Shown here: positions 6,760-14,474 of the stretch, piece by piece
How the letters are laid out: every line of letters starts with the position of its first letter
Position numbering within the stretch: the first letter of the stretch is position 1
Assembly: GCA_034433795.1 (NCBI GenBank)
Contig: DAOUAE010000036.1
Location: forward strand, 1 to 39,595
Source of the DNA: DAOUAE01 sp034433795
Lineage (GTDB): Bacteria; Chloroflexota; UBA6077; FW602-bin22; DAOUAE01
Length of the DNA: 39,595 nucleotides
Reading direction: 5' to 3'
Notes under the pieces: generated by a model
Database searches by the model: none
What the model was told of the DNA's origin: nothing
What the model saw: the letters and a program-made list of their open reading frames with translations, nothing else
Made by a program: the position numbers and the translations under genes

Positions 6760-9033
6760 ATGCAGTCGGTGAGTCAGAGCCAGGTCGGGCCAGCGGGCCC
6801 AACGGTGGAGTCGGATCTCTGGGGGTTCCAGTGTGAGGCCCTGGCGACGGCCACCATCGGCGGGATAGCTCTGGGTCTCGGCCTTATCTTCGCTGCAGCA
6901 CTGGTTGATCGGCTCGACCCCGGTCTCTTTACACTCGGTCTCGCCCTCGCGGCCACAGCCTGGGCGAGTCGTTCCTGGCTCGAGCGCGATCCCCATTTTG
7001 CCCGCGCGATCCTGCTGGGTGGATTCTTTCTTGTCATCAGCGGAGCGCTTATCCTGCTTCCTCTCCCTGGCGCCGGCCCGTGGTTCGGGGCCCTGGTGCT
7101 CCTCGCCGGCGCGGTGGGCGGTGGACGCTGGGCCGCCGCGCTGACGCTGGCCGCCACCGGCACGCTCCTCCTGGCGGCCACAGGGCAGACGCTCCCGGTG
7201 GAGCACGCCCACCTTTTCAACGTTCTGGCCTTCCTCTGGACGACCTGCTTCCTCAGCTGGTTACTCCTGCGTCCTCTCCAGACGGCGTTGCTCTGGGCCT
7301 GGCAGGGGTACAGCCAGGCAACCGAGGCGGCTCGCCGGGCCCAGGAGCAGCAGAGCGCACTGGCGCGTCTGGCCCGGAGCCTGGCCGACTCTTACGACCG
7401 CCTCGAGGCCTTGAGCCGGGATGTTGAGCAAGCACGGCGGGCGGCGGAGGAGGCGCGGCGCCTCAAAGAGCAGTTCGCCACCACCATCAGCCACGAACTG
7501 CGAACTCCTCTGAACCTGATCATCGGTCTCTGCGAGATGATGGTCCTCTCGCCGCAGACCGCCTATCGCGACCCTCTGCCCTCCAGTTATCGCGAAGATC
7601 TGGAGGCGATCTACCGGAACGCCTGCCACATTTCAACCCTTATCGACGACATCCTCGACCTGAGCCGGATCGAAGCCGACCGCCTGGCCCTCATGCGCGA
7701 ATGGCAGCCTCTCGGTCCGATCGTCACCGAAGCCGTGGCGGCGGTGATCAATCTCTACCGAGACCGCGGGCTGTTCCTTGATACCCAGCTGCCCGAGGAT
7801 CTACCCCCACTCTTCGTCGACCGGGTGCGCATTCGGCAGATCTTAATCAACCTCCTCGTCAATGCCGCGCGTGTCGTCGAGCAGGGCGGGGTGACGATCA
7901 CGGCGGCCCTGAATAAAGACGCCGTAACTGTTGCCGTTCGCGACACAGGGCCGGGCATCGCGCCGGAGGATCTGCCGCTCCTTTTCGAGCCCTACCGCCA
8001 GTTCGGGGAGCGCCAGCGTCGGGGGAGCAGTGGTTTAGGGCTGGCGGTCAGCCGCCACTTCGCCGAAGCTCACGGAGGCTGGCTCTGGGCAGAGAGCGCC
8101 CTGGGGCACGGAACCACGTTCTATCTGCGCCTGCCCGTTCATCCCTCGGAAAACGCACGCGGGGGCGGGCAACCGGCGCCGGCTGTGCGCCGGAGCAGCC
8201 GCTTTGGCTACCACTGGCTGCCGAGCCCGATCCGGCGCCTGGTGGCCCTCGATGCCTCCAGCGACGTGCGCCGGCTCTTCCAGCGCTACCTGGAGGGCTT
8301 TCAGGTCCTCGAGGGGTGGTCCGGGACTCCCGAAGGACCGGTCCACGGATTTCTGGCCGGCTCTTCCGAAGGGGTTCGACGTTGGCAGGTTCTGATCCAG
8401 GAGCATCCCGAGTGGCGGACTCTGCCGCTTGTGTGCTGTCGGTTCCGGACCGCGGCCGACTGGGCGCGCGATCTAGGCGTCGCCGCTTATCTCGTCAAGC
8501 CGATAACCCGTGAGCAACTTCAGCAAACACTCCGGACTCTGCCCCAGCCGATCCGGCGTCTCCTGCTGGTCGAGGACCACCTTGACCTGCAACGGCTCCT
8601 GGTCTACTGGCTCCAGGAGATCCTGCCGGACGGGCAGATCGAGGCGGTCGCCGACGGCTGGGAAGCACTCGAACGGCTCTCCCACTTCGCTCCCGATGCC
8701 GTCCTGCTGGACCTGATCCTCCCTGGCCTCGATGGGTGGGAAGTGCTTCGGCGATTACGCGCGGGGGCCGTCCGGCCGGCTGTGGTCATCCTCAGCGCTC
8801 AGGAGCCGGAGAGCGCGGGCTGGCAGACCGAGACCATTATCCTGCACCGTTCGACCGGGTTCAGCGCGGGTGAGGCGCTCCGGGTGATCCGAGGGGGGCT
8901 GGGACTGCTCTGGGGCGGTGACAGGTCTGGGACAGAATTGCCAGCAGACTCTGGCGGGTCACCGGCTTGGGCAGGAACCCCGCGACCCCAAGGAGACGCG
9001 CCGCTGTCTGTTCCGGAAGAACCGAACAGATGA
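6760..9033 (+). CDS. Membrane hybrid histidine kinase with two C-terminal receiver domains
   Basis: The product has 757 residues. Five or six hydrophobic segments fall within residues 27-170, with no large extracellular domain, so it likely senses within the membrane or through a partner. A coiled coil (about 180-235) leads to the HisKA domain with phospho-acceptor His245 (SHELRTPLN). The HATPase domain follows, with N box INLLVNAARVV, G1 DTGPGIA and G2 SSGLGLAVS. Two receiver-like domains come next, beginning PIRRLVALDASSD (residue about 491) and PIRRLLLVEDHLD (about 598). The first keeps the switch Lys580 but lacks the acceptor Asp. The second has Asp651 (LLDLILPG) but lacks the Lys. The last 57 codons overlap the convergent response-regulator gene. 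Confidence 0.88.
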   Translation: MQSVSQSQVGPAGPTVESDLWGFQCEALATATIGGIALGLGLIFAAALVDRLDPGLFTLGLALAATAWASRSWLERDPHFARAILLGGFFLVISGALILLPLPGAGPWFGALVLLAGAVGGGRWAAALTLAATGTLLLAATGQTLPVEHAHLFNVLAFLWTTCFLSWLLLRPLQTALLWAWQGYSQATEAARRAQEQQSALARLARSLADSYDRLEALSRDVEQARRAAEEARRLKEQFATTISHELRTPLNLIIGLCEMMVLSPQTAYRDPLPSSYREDLEAIYRNACHISTLIDDILDLSRIEADRLALMREWQPLGPIVTEAVAAVINLYRDRGLFLDTQLPEDLPPLFVDRVRIRQILINLLVNAARVVEQGGVTITAALNKDAVTVAVRDTGPGIAPEDLPLLFEPYRQFGERQRRGSSGLGLAVSRHFAEAHGGWLWAESALGHGTTFYLRLPVHPSENARGGGQPAPAVRRSSRFGYHWLPSPIRRLVALDASSDVRRLFQRYLEGFQVLEGWSGTPEGPVHGFLAGSSEGVRRWQVLIQEHPEWRTLPLVCCRFRTAADWARDLGVAAYLVKPITREQLQQTLRTLPQPIRRLLLVEDHLDLQRLLVYWLQEILPDGQIEAVADGWEALERLSHFAPDAVLLDLILPGLDGWEVLRRLRAGAVRPAVVILSAQEPESAGWQTETIILHRSTGFSAGEALRVIRGGLGLLWGGDRSGTELPADSGGSPAWAGTPRPQGDAPLSVPEEPNR

Positions 9034-10174
9034 TGATCGGAACTCCCTGAGCGGCGGGTTCCTGGCGCAGTGAGGCCAGGATCTCCCAACCATCCTGCCC
9101 ACGCATGAGAATGTCCAGAAGGATCACATCGGGATGCAGGGTGCGCACGCACTGGAGGGCTGCGGCGGCGGTGGTAGCCTGGATGATCCGAAAAGGCTCC
9201 GCGGCGAGATAGCGGCGGAAGAGGCGGGCGAGGTCGGGGTTATCATCGACGAGCAGAATCCGGTAGAGGTCGACGGGCGGAAGGGTGACGGTGAGGCAAC
9301 GGTCAGCATCGCGCCGCGCGACCTGGCCACGCTGGGCGTGGATCAACTGGGCGCCGGTGGAGAAAAGCTCCTCGATGTTCCCGGCCGCCAGTGGCAGCGA
9401 GGGCGGTGGAGCGTCCGCCGCCAGCGGCGAAAGGCAGCGGATATGCACCACCACGCCGGCGGCTGTATCTGCGCCCCCGACCTGCACGATGGTGGTGGGG
9501 GCGACATGCAAGGCAAACAGGAGCAGGTGAAAAAAGGCCTCGCGTAACAGGAGTGGGTCGGCGGCAACGGCGGGCAACGTGTCCGGGAGCGAGACCTGAC
9601 AGCGGGTTTCGACGCCAGGGAGCAGACGCTGCAGGGTGGCGAGAATACCGGTGAAGATCTCCGGCAAAGAGGCCCGAGCGGGAGAGTCAGGACCGGCCAG
9701 AGCCGGCAGGTCGGCGGGAGAGGAGACGAGCGCGGACGCAGACGAGCCGCGGATACGCGCCAAGAGCAGACGGGCCAGGGTCCGGAGCGCCTCCTGGTGG
9801 TCGCGACTGGCCTGCCGCAGGCTAACGTGGAGGGCCGCGGCGATCTCCTCCAGCCCCTTGCCCTCGCGGTAGCGCATAACCAGGTGCTGATACTGGCGCA
9901 GCGCGATCTCATGGGCCTCGGTCGAGGCTCCATCGAGAGGGCGTAAACGCTCGAGCAGCTCGAGCAGAAGCTCGCGCAGCGCCGTCCCCGAGAGAGGACG
10001 CCCCTCTGTCCCCAGAAGCGTGGTCAACGGATGAGTTTCCAGATAAGCCCGCGCCTCGAGGTGATGCAGAGCGTCCCGCAGATAGCGCTCCAGCGTCGTC
10101 AGCAGCGCGGCCTCGGTGTCCGGCTGATCGGCTGATGGCAGGGAGATGGCAGGAAGATGGCGATCTGCCGGCAT
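8861..10174 (-). CDS. Response regulator with sigma-4-like HTH, degenerate ATPase-like domain and receiver
   Basis: The product has 437 residues. The start has AAGGGG 5 nt upstream. Residues about 88-140 look like a sigma-70 region-4/LuxR-like helix-turn-helix (REGKGLEEIAAALHVS, then RQASRDHQEAL). Residues about 165-300 have the spacing of a histidine-kinase ATPase domain but lack the Asn box and the DxGxG motif, so it probably does not bind ATP normally. Residues 304-420 are a full receiver: acid pair Asp310/Asp311, acceptor Asp354 (ILLDILMRG) and switch Lys403 (LPKPVTR). The order (DNA-binding domain first, receiver last) is the reverse of most regulators. It faces the hybrid kinase tail to tail, and its start is 85 nt from the divergent binding-protein gene, which it may control. 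Confidence 0.75.
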   Translation of the reverse strand: MPADRHLPAISLPSADQPDTEAALLTTLERYLRDALHHLEARAYLETHPLTTLLGTEGRPLSGTALRELLLELLERLRPLDGASTEAHEIALRQYQHLVMRYREGKGLEEIAAALHVSLRQASRDHQEALRTLARLLLARIRGSSASALVSSPADLPALAGPDSPARASLPEIFTGILATLQRLLPGVETRCQVSLPDTLPAVAADPLLLREAFFHLLLFALHVAPTTIVQVGGADTAAGVVVHIRCLSPLAADAPPPSLPLAAGNIEELFSTGAQLIHAQRGQVARRDADRCLTVTLPPVDLYRILLVDDNPDLARLFRRYLAAEPFRIIQATTAAAALQCVRTLHPDVILLDILMRGQDGWEILASLRQEPAAQGVPIIICSVLPEQTAARLLGVAGFLPKPVTRQSLLAILSQTCHRPRAVPAPLGSPGAPHPR

Positions 10175-10213
10175 TGATCCCCTTGCCTCTCACAGCGCTA
10201 TCTGGCTACCCTC

Positions 10214-10242
10214 TACAACGATGCCAGTCTGACCGGTATTTT
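10214..10242 (+). promoter_or_regulatory. Possible promoter for the PhnD-type gene in the 85-bp divergent gap
   Basis: TACAAC (10214-10219) and TATTTT (10237-10242) are separated by 17 nt, ending 17 nt before the ATG at 10260. The match is modest. The gap also has to hold the promoter of the divergent regulator gene, so the two may be controlled together. Confidence 0.3.
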
Positions 10243-10259
10243 ACGGTGGGGAGGCGCCG

Positions 10260-11222
10260 ATGTCCACCCTATCGCGACGCCGCCTGGTGCGCTCGGCCGT
10301 CGGGCTTCTGGTGGCGAGCGCCAGTGGAGCGCTCGCCACAGCCTGCCAGCAGTGGCCCTTCCAGACGTCCGTGCAGACGTATGTCCCGAAGGTCGAACGG
10401 GCCCCCGGTGAGGTTGTCTTTGCCCCGCCGCCGACGCTCGAAGGGTTTACCCGGGTGACGAAGGCCGCACAGCCGCTGGCGGAGGCGCTCGGGACGACGA
10501 CCGGTCTGAAGGTCAAGGTCCTGGTGCCCTCCGACCTGGCGATGGCCCTTCTCTGGCTGCGAGAAGGCAGCATCGATATCGCCTGGCTCGGACCTTTCTT
10601 TTACATAAAAGCGAAAGAGTCGTTCGGAGCCGAGTTACTTTTGCGCACGCTGGTCCAGGGCAGGCCGAGCGAGAACAGCGTCATCGTCACCCGTAAAGAG
10701 ACGGGTATCACCGCACTCGATCAGCTCAAAGGCCGGACCATCGCTGCCACCGACGCGGGCGATGCGGTTGGCTGGATCTATCCGGCAGCCGAGATCAAAA
10801 AGCTAGGCATCGACCCCTTTAGAGACCTAGACGTTGAGTTCCGCGCCGACGAAATTGACGCCCTCATAACACTTCTTTCCAAGGATAAGGATGGTAAATT
10901 CAGATTTCATGCCTCTTTCACCGCCGAGAGGGCGATGAACAGCAAAGAGGTGGCGGATAAACTCAAAATGCCACTGGAGAAGATCAAAGAAGAGACGAAT
11001 GTCTTGAAAAAGATCGAAGGTGTTCCCACGGCCGTCCTGGTAGCGCGTCCTGGCCTGGAGAGGAAGACGGTCGAGACCTTGAGAACAGCCATCATCGGGC
11101 TCAAAGAGAAGCCGGATCTGCTCAAGCCCTTTGGCGTCGACGGATTTACCGAGGGGAAGGACGCCGATTTCAACGAATTGCGTGAACGGGCGAAGATGCT
11201 GGGGATGTCGTTGAAGGACTAG
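10260..11222 (+). CDS. PhnD/SsuA-type periplasmic binding protein (lipoprotein, Tat-type signal)
   Basis: The product has 320 residues. The N-terminus has a twin-arginine run (SRRRLVRSAVG) and a lipobox ending at Cys29 (LATAC), so it should be exported folded and anchored to the membrane outer face. The mature part resembles the phosphonate/phosphate-like binding family: KAAQPLAEALG near the start, IDIAWLGPFFYIKA in the middle and LKGRTIAATDAGDAVGW for the second lobe. No ATPase or permease of the phnCE type is present. Because it stands next to a two-component pair and ahead of a sugar importer, it may be a sensor subunit rather than a transporter part; that is inference. Parts of the gene (about 10.6-11.0 kb) are clearly lower in GC than neighbouring genes. 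Confidence 0.8.
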   Translation: MSTLSRRRLVRSAVGLLVASASGALATACQQWPFQTSVQTYVPKVERAPGEVVFAPPPTLEGFTRVTKAAQPLAEALGTTTGLKVKVLVPSDLAMALLWLREGSIDIAWLGPFFYIKAKESFGAELLLRTLVQGRPSENSVIVTRKETGITALDQLKGRTIAATDAGDAVGWIYPAAEIKKLGIDPFRDLDVEFRADEIDALITLLSKDKDGKFRFHASFTAERAMNSKEVADKLKMPLEKIKEETNVLKKIEGVPTAVLVARPGLERKTVETLRTAIIGLKEKPDLLKPFGVDGFTEGKDADFNELRERAKMLGMSLKD

Positions 11223-11240
11223 GGGAAGGAGGACCTGAAA

Positions 11241-12548
11241 ATGCGGACTCCAGTTATTGCGCGGCGCACTTTTCTGGGTCAGGCGGCAGCCCTGGCCGGG
11301 ATGACGGCCCTGACAGCCTGCCAGCTGATCCAGCGGCAGCCGGCCGGTGAGCCGGCACAGGCGGCCACCGAGATCACGTTTATGAACTGGGACACGGTCA
11401 AGGACACCCCGCTTGAGATCGCGATCCAGGAGTTCGAGCGGCAGAACCCGCCCTACAAGGTCAAGGTGCAGCCGACGCCGGCGCGGTATGAGGATAAAAT
11501 GCGGACGCTGCTGGCCGCCGGCACGCCGCCCGACGTGATGCGCATCAACGACGATTACGTCCGGGGCTACTCGGTGAAGAACCAGTTGCTGGACCTCACC
11601 CCCTACCTCAAAGCCGACAATATCCGCCGTGAAGACTACTTCGAGTTCGTCTTCGACTTCGCCAAACAGCCCGATGGGAAGTACACCGCCTGGTCGATCG
11701 GAAACCAGCCCCGACTGATCTATTACAACGTCAACGCCTTCAAAGACGCGGGCGTCCCCCTGCCGCCAACCGAGTGGACGTCCAAAGACTGGACGTGGGA
11801 CGACTTCCTGGCCCGAGCCAAGAAATTGACAGTCGAGGGTCAGCGCTGGGGAGCGCTGATCTACGACGACACCGGCTTCGAGCAGACGTTCGCCGTCAAT
11901 AACGGCGAGGAAGACGGTATCTACTCCAAAGACGGGAAGAAGTTCACGCTGGCCAACCCTAAAGGGGCCGAGGCTATCCAGTGGGCGGCAGACCTGACCT
12001 GCAAGCACAAAGTGCAACCGGAATGGTCCCTTCTGCGACAGGAAGGGGCCAATAATATGTTCGTCGCCGGCAAGATCGCCATGTTCTTCCGGACCCAGGG
12101 TATCATCCCGTACCTGCGCCGGAACGTCAAGAACTTCGAATGGGACGTCGCGCCGGTCCCGGCCAAGGTCAAGCAGATGACCGAGGGGAGCCTCATTGTA
12201 TTTTGTATTCCGAAGGCTGCCAAGAACCCCGATGGAGGCTGGCGGCTGCTGCGCTTTCTCGGCGGACCTGGCGGGGGAAAGATCTTCGCCGAGACCAGCT
12301 ACTTCATTCCGGCCATGAAAGAGCCGGCCAGGCTCATCAAGGCGGGGAAAGAGCCACCGGCGCATGTCGAGCTGTTTGTTAAGGCAATGGAGTACCAGAC
12401 GACGGTCAACTACACGGAGAACACCGAGCGAGCCCGGCAGATCTACCGGCCCGAACTCGAACTGGTTTACACCTGCAAGGCTCGGGCCGACGATATTCTG
12501 ACCAAGGTGCGTCCGCTCGTAGAAGACGCTCTGGTTGGTAAATACTGA
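11241..12548 (+). CDS. Sugar ABC importer, extracellular binding protein (family 1)
   Basis: The product has 435 residues. A GGAAGGAGG ribosome site precedes the ATG. The signal has twin arginines (ARRTFLGQ) and a lipobox ending at Cys27 (LTAC), marking a Tat-exported lipoprotein. The mature chain has the pattern of UgpB/MalE-like proteins: ITFMNWDTVKDTP at the start, LLAAGTPPDVMRIND, and FVAGKIAMFFRTQG. It would deliver an oligosaccharide or sugar derivative to the two permeases encoded next. It starts 18 nt after the PhnD-type gene, so both binding proteins are probably co-transcribed. Confidence 0.88.
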   Translation: MRTPVIARRTFLGQAAALAGMTALTACQLIQRQPAGEPAQAATEITFMNWDTVKDTPLEIAIQEFERQNPPYKVKVQPTPARYEDKMRTLLAAGTPPDVMRINDDYVRGYSVKNQLLDLTPYLKADNIRREDYFEFVFDFAKQPDGKYTAWSIGNQPRLIYYNVNAFKDAGVPLPPTEWTSKDWTWDDFLARAKKLTVEGQRWGALIYDDTGFEQTFAVNNGEEDGIYSKDGKKFTLANPKGAEAIQWAADLTCKHKVQPEWSLLRQEGANNMFVAGKIAMFFRTQGIIPYLRRNVKNFEWDVAPVPAKVKQMTEGSLIVFCIPKAAKNPDGGWRLLRFLGGPGGGKIFAETSYFIPAMKEPARLIKAGKEPPAHVELFVKAMEYQTTVNYTENTERARQIYRPELELVYTCKARADDILTKVRPLVEDALVGKY

Positions 12549-12595
12549 ACCCCCACACTCACAGCGATCTGAATCATCACCGGAGACCGGGTACT

Positions 12596-13519
12596 ATGGG
12601 GGTTATTGCGGTCCTCGAGCGTGCCAGTGGCCGCCGCATCTCGCGGCTGAAATTCCGCGAGAACATCGAAGGCTGGCTCTTCATCGCCCCGGTTGTCTTC
12701 GGCATGGCGGCGTTCCAGTTCTTCCCCATCGCTGTCTCTATCTATGCCTCCTTTACCGATTGGGATGGGGTGAACCCGGCCAGATTCGTCGGACTCGACA
12801 ACTATATCCGCCTGTTTACTAACGACATGTACTTTGTGATGACCCTGAAAAACACGCTCTATTACACCTTTGGCCATATTCCACTGACAATTCTCTGTGC
12901 CCTCCTTCTCGCCCTGCTCTGCAATCGAAAGATGAAGGGAGTGACCTGGTACCGCACCTTCTACTTCACCCCTGTGGTCACCAACACGGTGGCGATCAGT
13001 CTGGTGTGGTACTGGATCTATGCTCCCGACGTCGGGGTGCTGAACTGGTTGCTCTCGCTGATCGGCATCAAGGGGCCAGCCTGGCTATCGGAGCAGGCGT
13101 GGGCGATGCCAGCGGTCATTCTGGTGAGCGTCTGGCATGGCGTCGGCTACCCGATGGTGATCCTGCTGGCCGGCCTGCAGAACATCCCGGAGGTTCTGTA
13201 TGAGGCGGCCGCGATCGACGGAGCCGGAACATGGCACAAATTCTGGCACGTTACCCTGCCGCTTCTGACACCCTCGCTGTTCTTTCTCTTAATAACCCAG
13301 TTCATCTCATCCTTTCAGGTTTTCGGATTGATTTTTGTGATGACTCAGGGAGGACCAGCCTTCGCTACCACCGTCTATGTTTATTACCTGTACCAGAACG
13401 CCTTCGCCTGGTGGAAGATGGGATATGCAGCGGCGATGGCCTGGATCCTCTTCGTCATCGTCGCCTCTGTGACCTTTATCCAGTGGAAGCTGCAGCGGAA
13501 GTGGGTCTTCTACGGATAA
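12596..13519 (+). CDS. Sugar ABC importer permease, MalF/UgpA type
   Basis: The product has 307 residues and about six transmembrane segments. The ATPase-contacting EAA loop is visible as EAAAIDGAGTWHKFWHVTLP. The start follows GGAGA at a slightly long spacing. The 47-nt gap after the binding-protein gene is the largest within this transporter operon before the hydrolase. Together with the next gene it forms the membrane channel. GC content is lower than in the surrounding housekeeping genes, as is common for membrane proteins but more marked here. Confidence 0.92.
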   Translation: MGVIAVLERASGRRISRLKFRENIEGWLFIAPVVFGMAAFQFFPIAVSIYASFTDWDGVNPARFVGLDNYIRLFTNDMYFVMTLKNTLYYTFGHIPLTILCALLLALLCNRKMKGVTWYRTFYFTPVVTNTVAISLVWYWIYAPDVGVLNWLLSLIGIKGPAWLSEQAWAMPAVILVSVWHGVGYPMVILLAGLQNIPEVLYEAAAIDGAGTWHKFWHVTLPLLTPSLFFLLITQFISSFQVFGLIFVMTQGGPAFATTVYVYYLYQNAFAWWKMGYAAAMAWILFVIVASVTFIQWKLQRKWVFYG

Positions 13520-13543
13520 CGACATAGACAGTGAGGGGCGCTG

Positions 13544-14407
13544 ATGGCGACGGTGAAAGCCTACAGACGGACGGCCTGGCTGCTCAGAAAAGCCTCGGTG
13601 GAGGCCTTCTTCTACGCGCTGATGTCGGCCCTGGCGGTGATTTTCCTCCTGCCTCTGGTCTGGATGGTCGGGGCCTCGCTGAACACTGAGGATCGCGTTC
13701 TCTCCATTCCACCGACATTCTTCCCTATCCCACCGCGTTTTGAGAACTATCTTGAGATGTGGCAGGCCAATATCTTTCCGATATTTTTCTACAACAGCGT
13801 GAAACTGGCCTTTCTCAATGTTGTTGGCACCCTGTTCTTTTCGTCTCTGGCCGCCTACGCGTTTGCCCGCCTCAATTTCGTCGGACGCGATGTCGTTTTC
13901 TCGATTCTTCTTTCAACGATCATGATCCCTGGCACGGTGACCCTGATCCCCCTGTATATTATCTACCGTAACATTGGCTGGATAGATACCCACTATCCGC
14001 TCTGGCTCCCCCATATATTGCACTCAACATATTCAATATTCCTGCTTCGCCAGTTTTTCAAAACTCTTCCCCAGGAGCTGGAAGATGCCGCCAAGATAGA
14101 CGGCTGCTCCAGTTTCCGTATTTACTGGCAGATCATGCTCCCACAGATCAAGCCCGCCATGGCGGCTATCGGCATCTTCACCTTCCTTGGCTCGTGGAAC
14201 GATCTCTTTGGCCCGCTGATCTTTCTGAACTCGACCGAGCTGCAAACACTGCCTGTGGGGCTCGCCATGTTCCGCCGGGAGTTCTTCACGGAACTGACGC
14301 TCCTGATGGCCGGCTCGACCCTGACCATCCTGCCCGTGCTGGTCATCTACTTCTCGGCCCAAAAATACTTCATCCAGGGCATCGCCCTGACCGGGATTAA
14401 AGGCTAG
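13544..14407 (+). CDS. Sugar ABC importer permease, MalG/UgpE type
   Basis: The product has 287 residues and six predicted transmembrane segments. The EAA loop is DAAKIDGCSSFRIYWQIMLP, with the usual EDAAKIDG of MalG-like proteins. GAGGGG lies before the ATG. It is 24 nt after its partner permease. No ATP-binding subunit follows; in many bacteria one shared MsmK/UgpC-type ATPase serves several such importers, which would explain the absence. Confidence 0.92.
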   Translation: MATVKAYRRTAWLLRKASVEAFFYALMSALAVIFLLPLVWMVGASLNTEDRVLSIPPTFFPIPPRFENYLEMWQANIFPIFFYNSVKLAFLNVVGTLFFSSLAAYAFARLNFVGRDVVFSILLSTIMIPGTVTLIPLYIIYRNIGWIDTHYPLWLPHILHSTYSIFLLRQFFKTLPQELEDAAKIDGCSSFRIYWQIMLPQIKPAMAAIGIFTFLGSWNDLFGPLIFLNSTELQTLPVGLAMFRREFFTELTLLMAGSTLTILPVLVIYFSAQKYFIQGIALTGIKG

Positions 14408-14474
14408 GGGCGGCTCTGCGCCATCTTCGAGGCGCGCTCTCCCAGCACCACGCAAACGGTAGGAGGACCTGAGT

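Noticed and set aside
6447..6836. In-frame open extension after the serS stop codon
   Set aside because: It stays open for about 130 codons but has no start codon near its beginning and no recognisable domain, and the kinase gene overlaps its end. Chance in GC-rich sequence is the simpler explanation.
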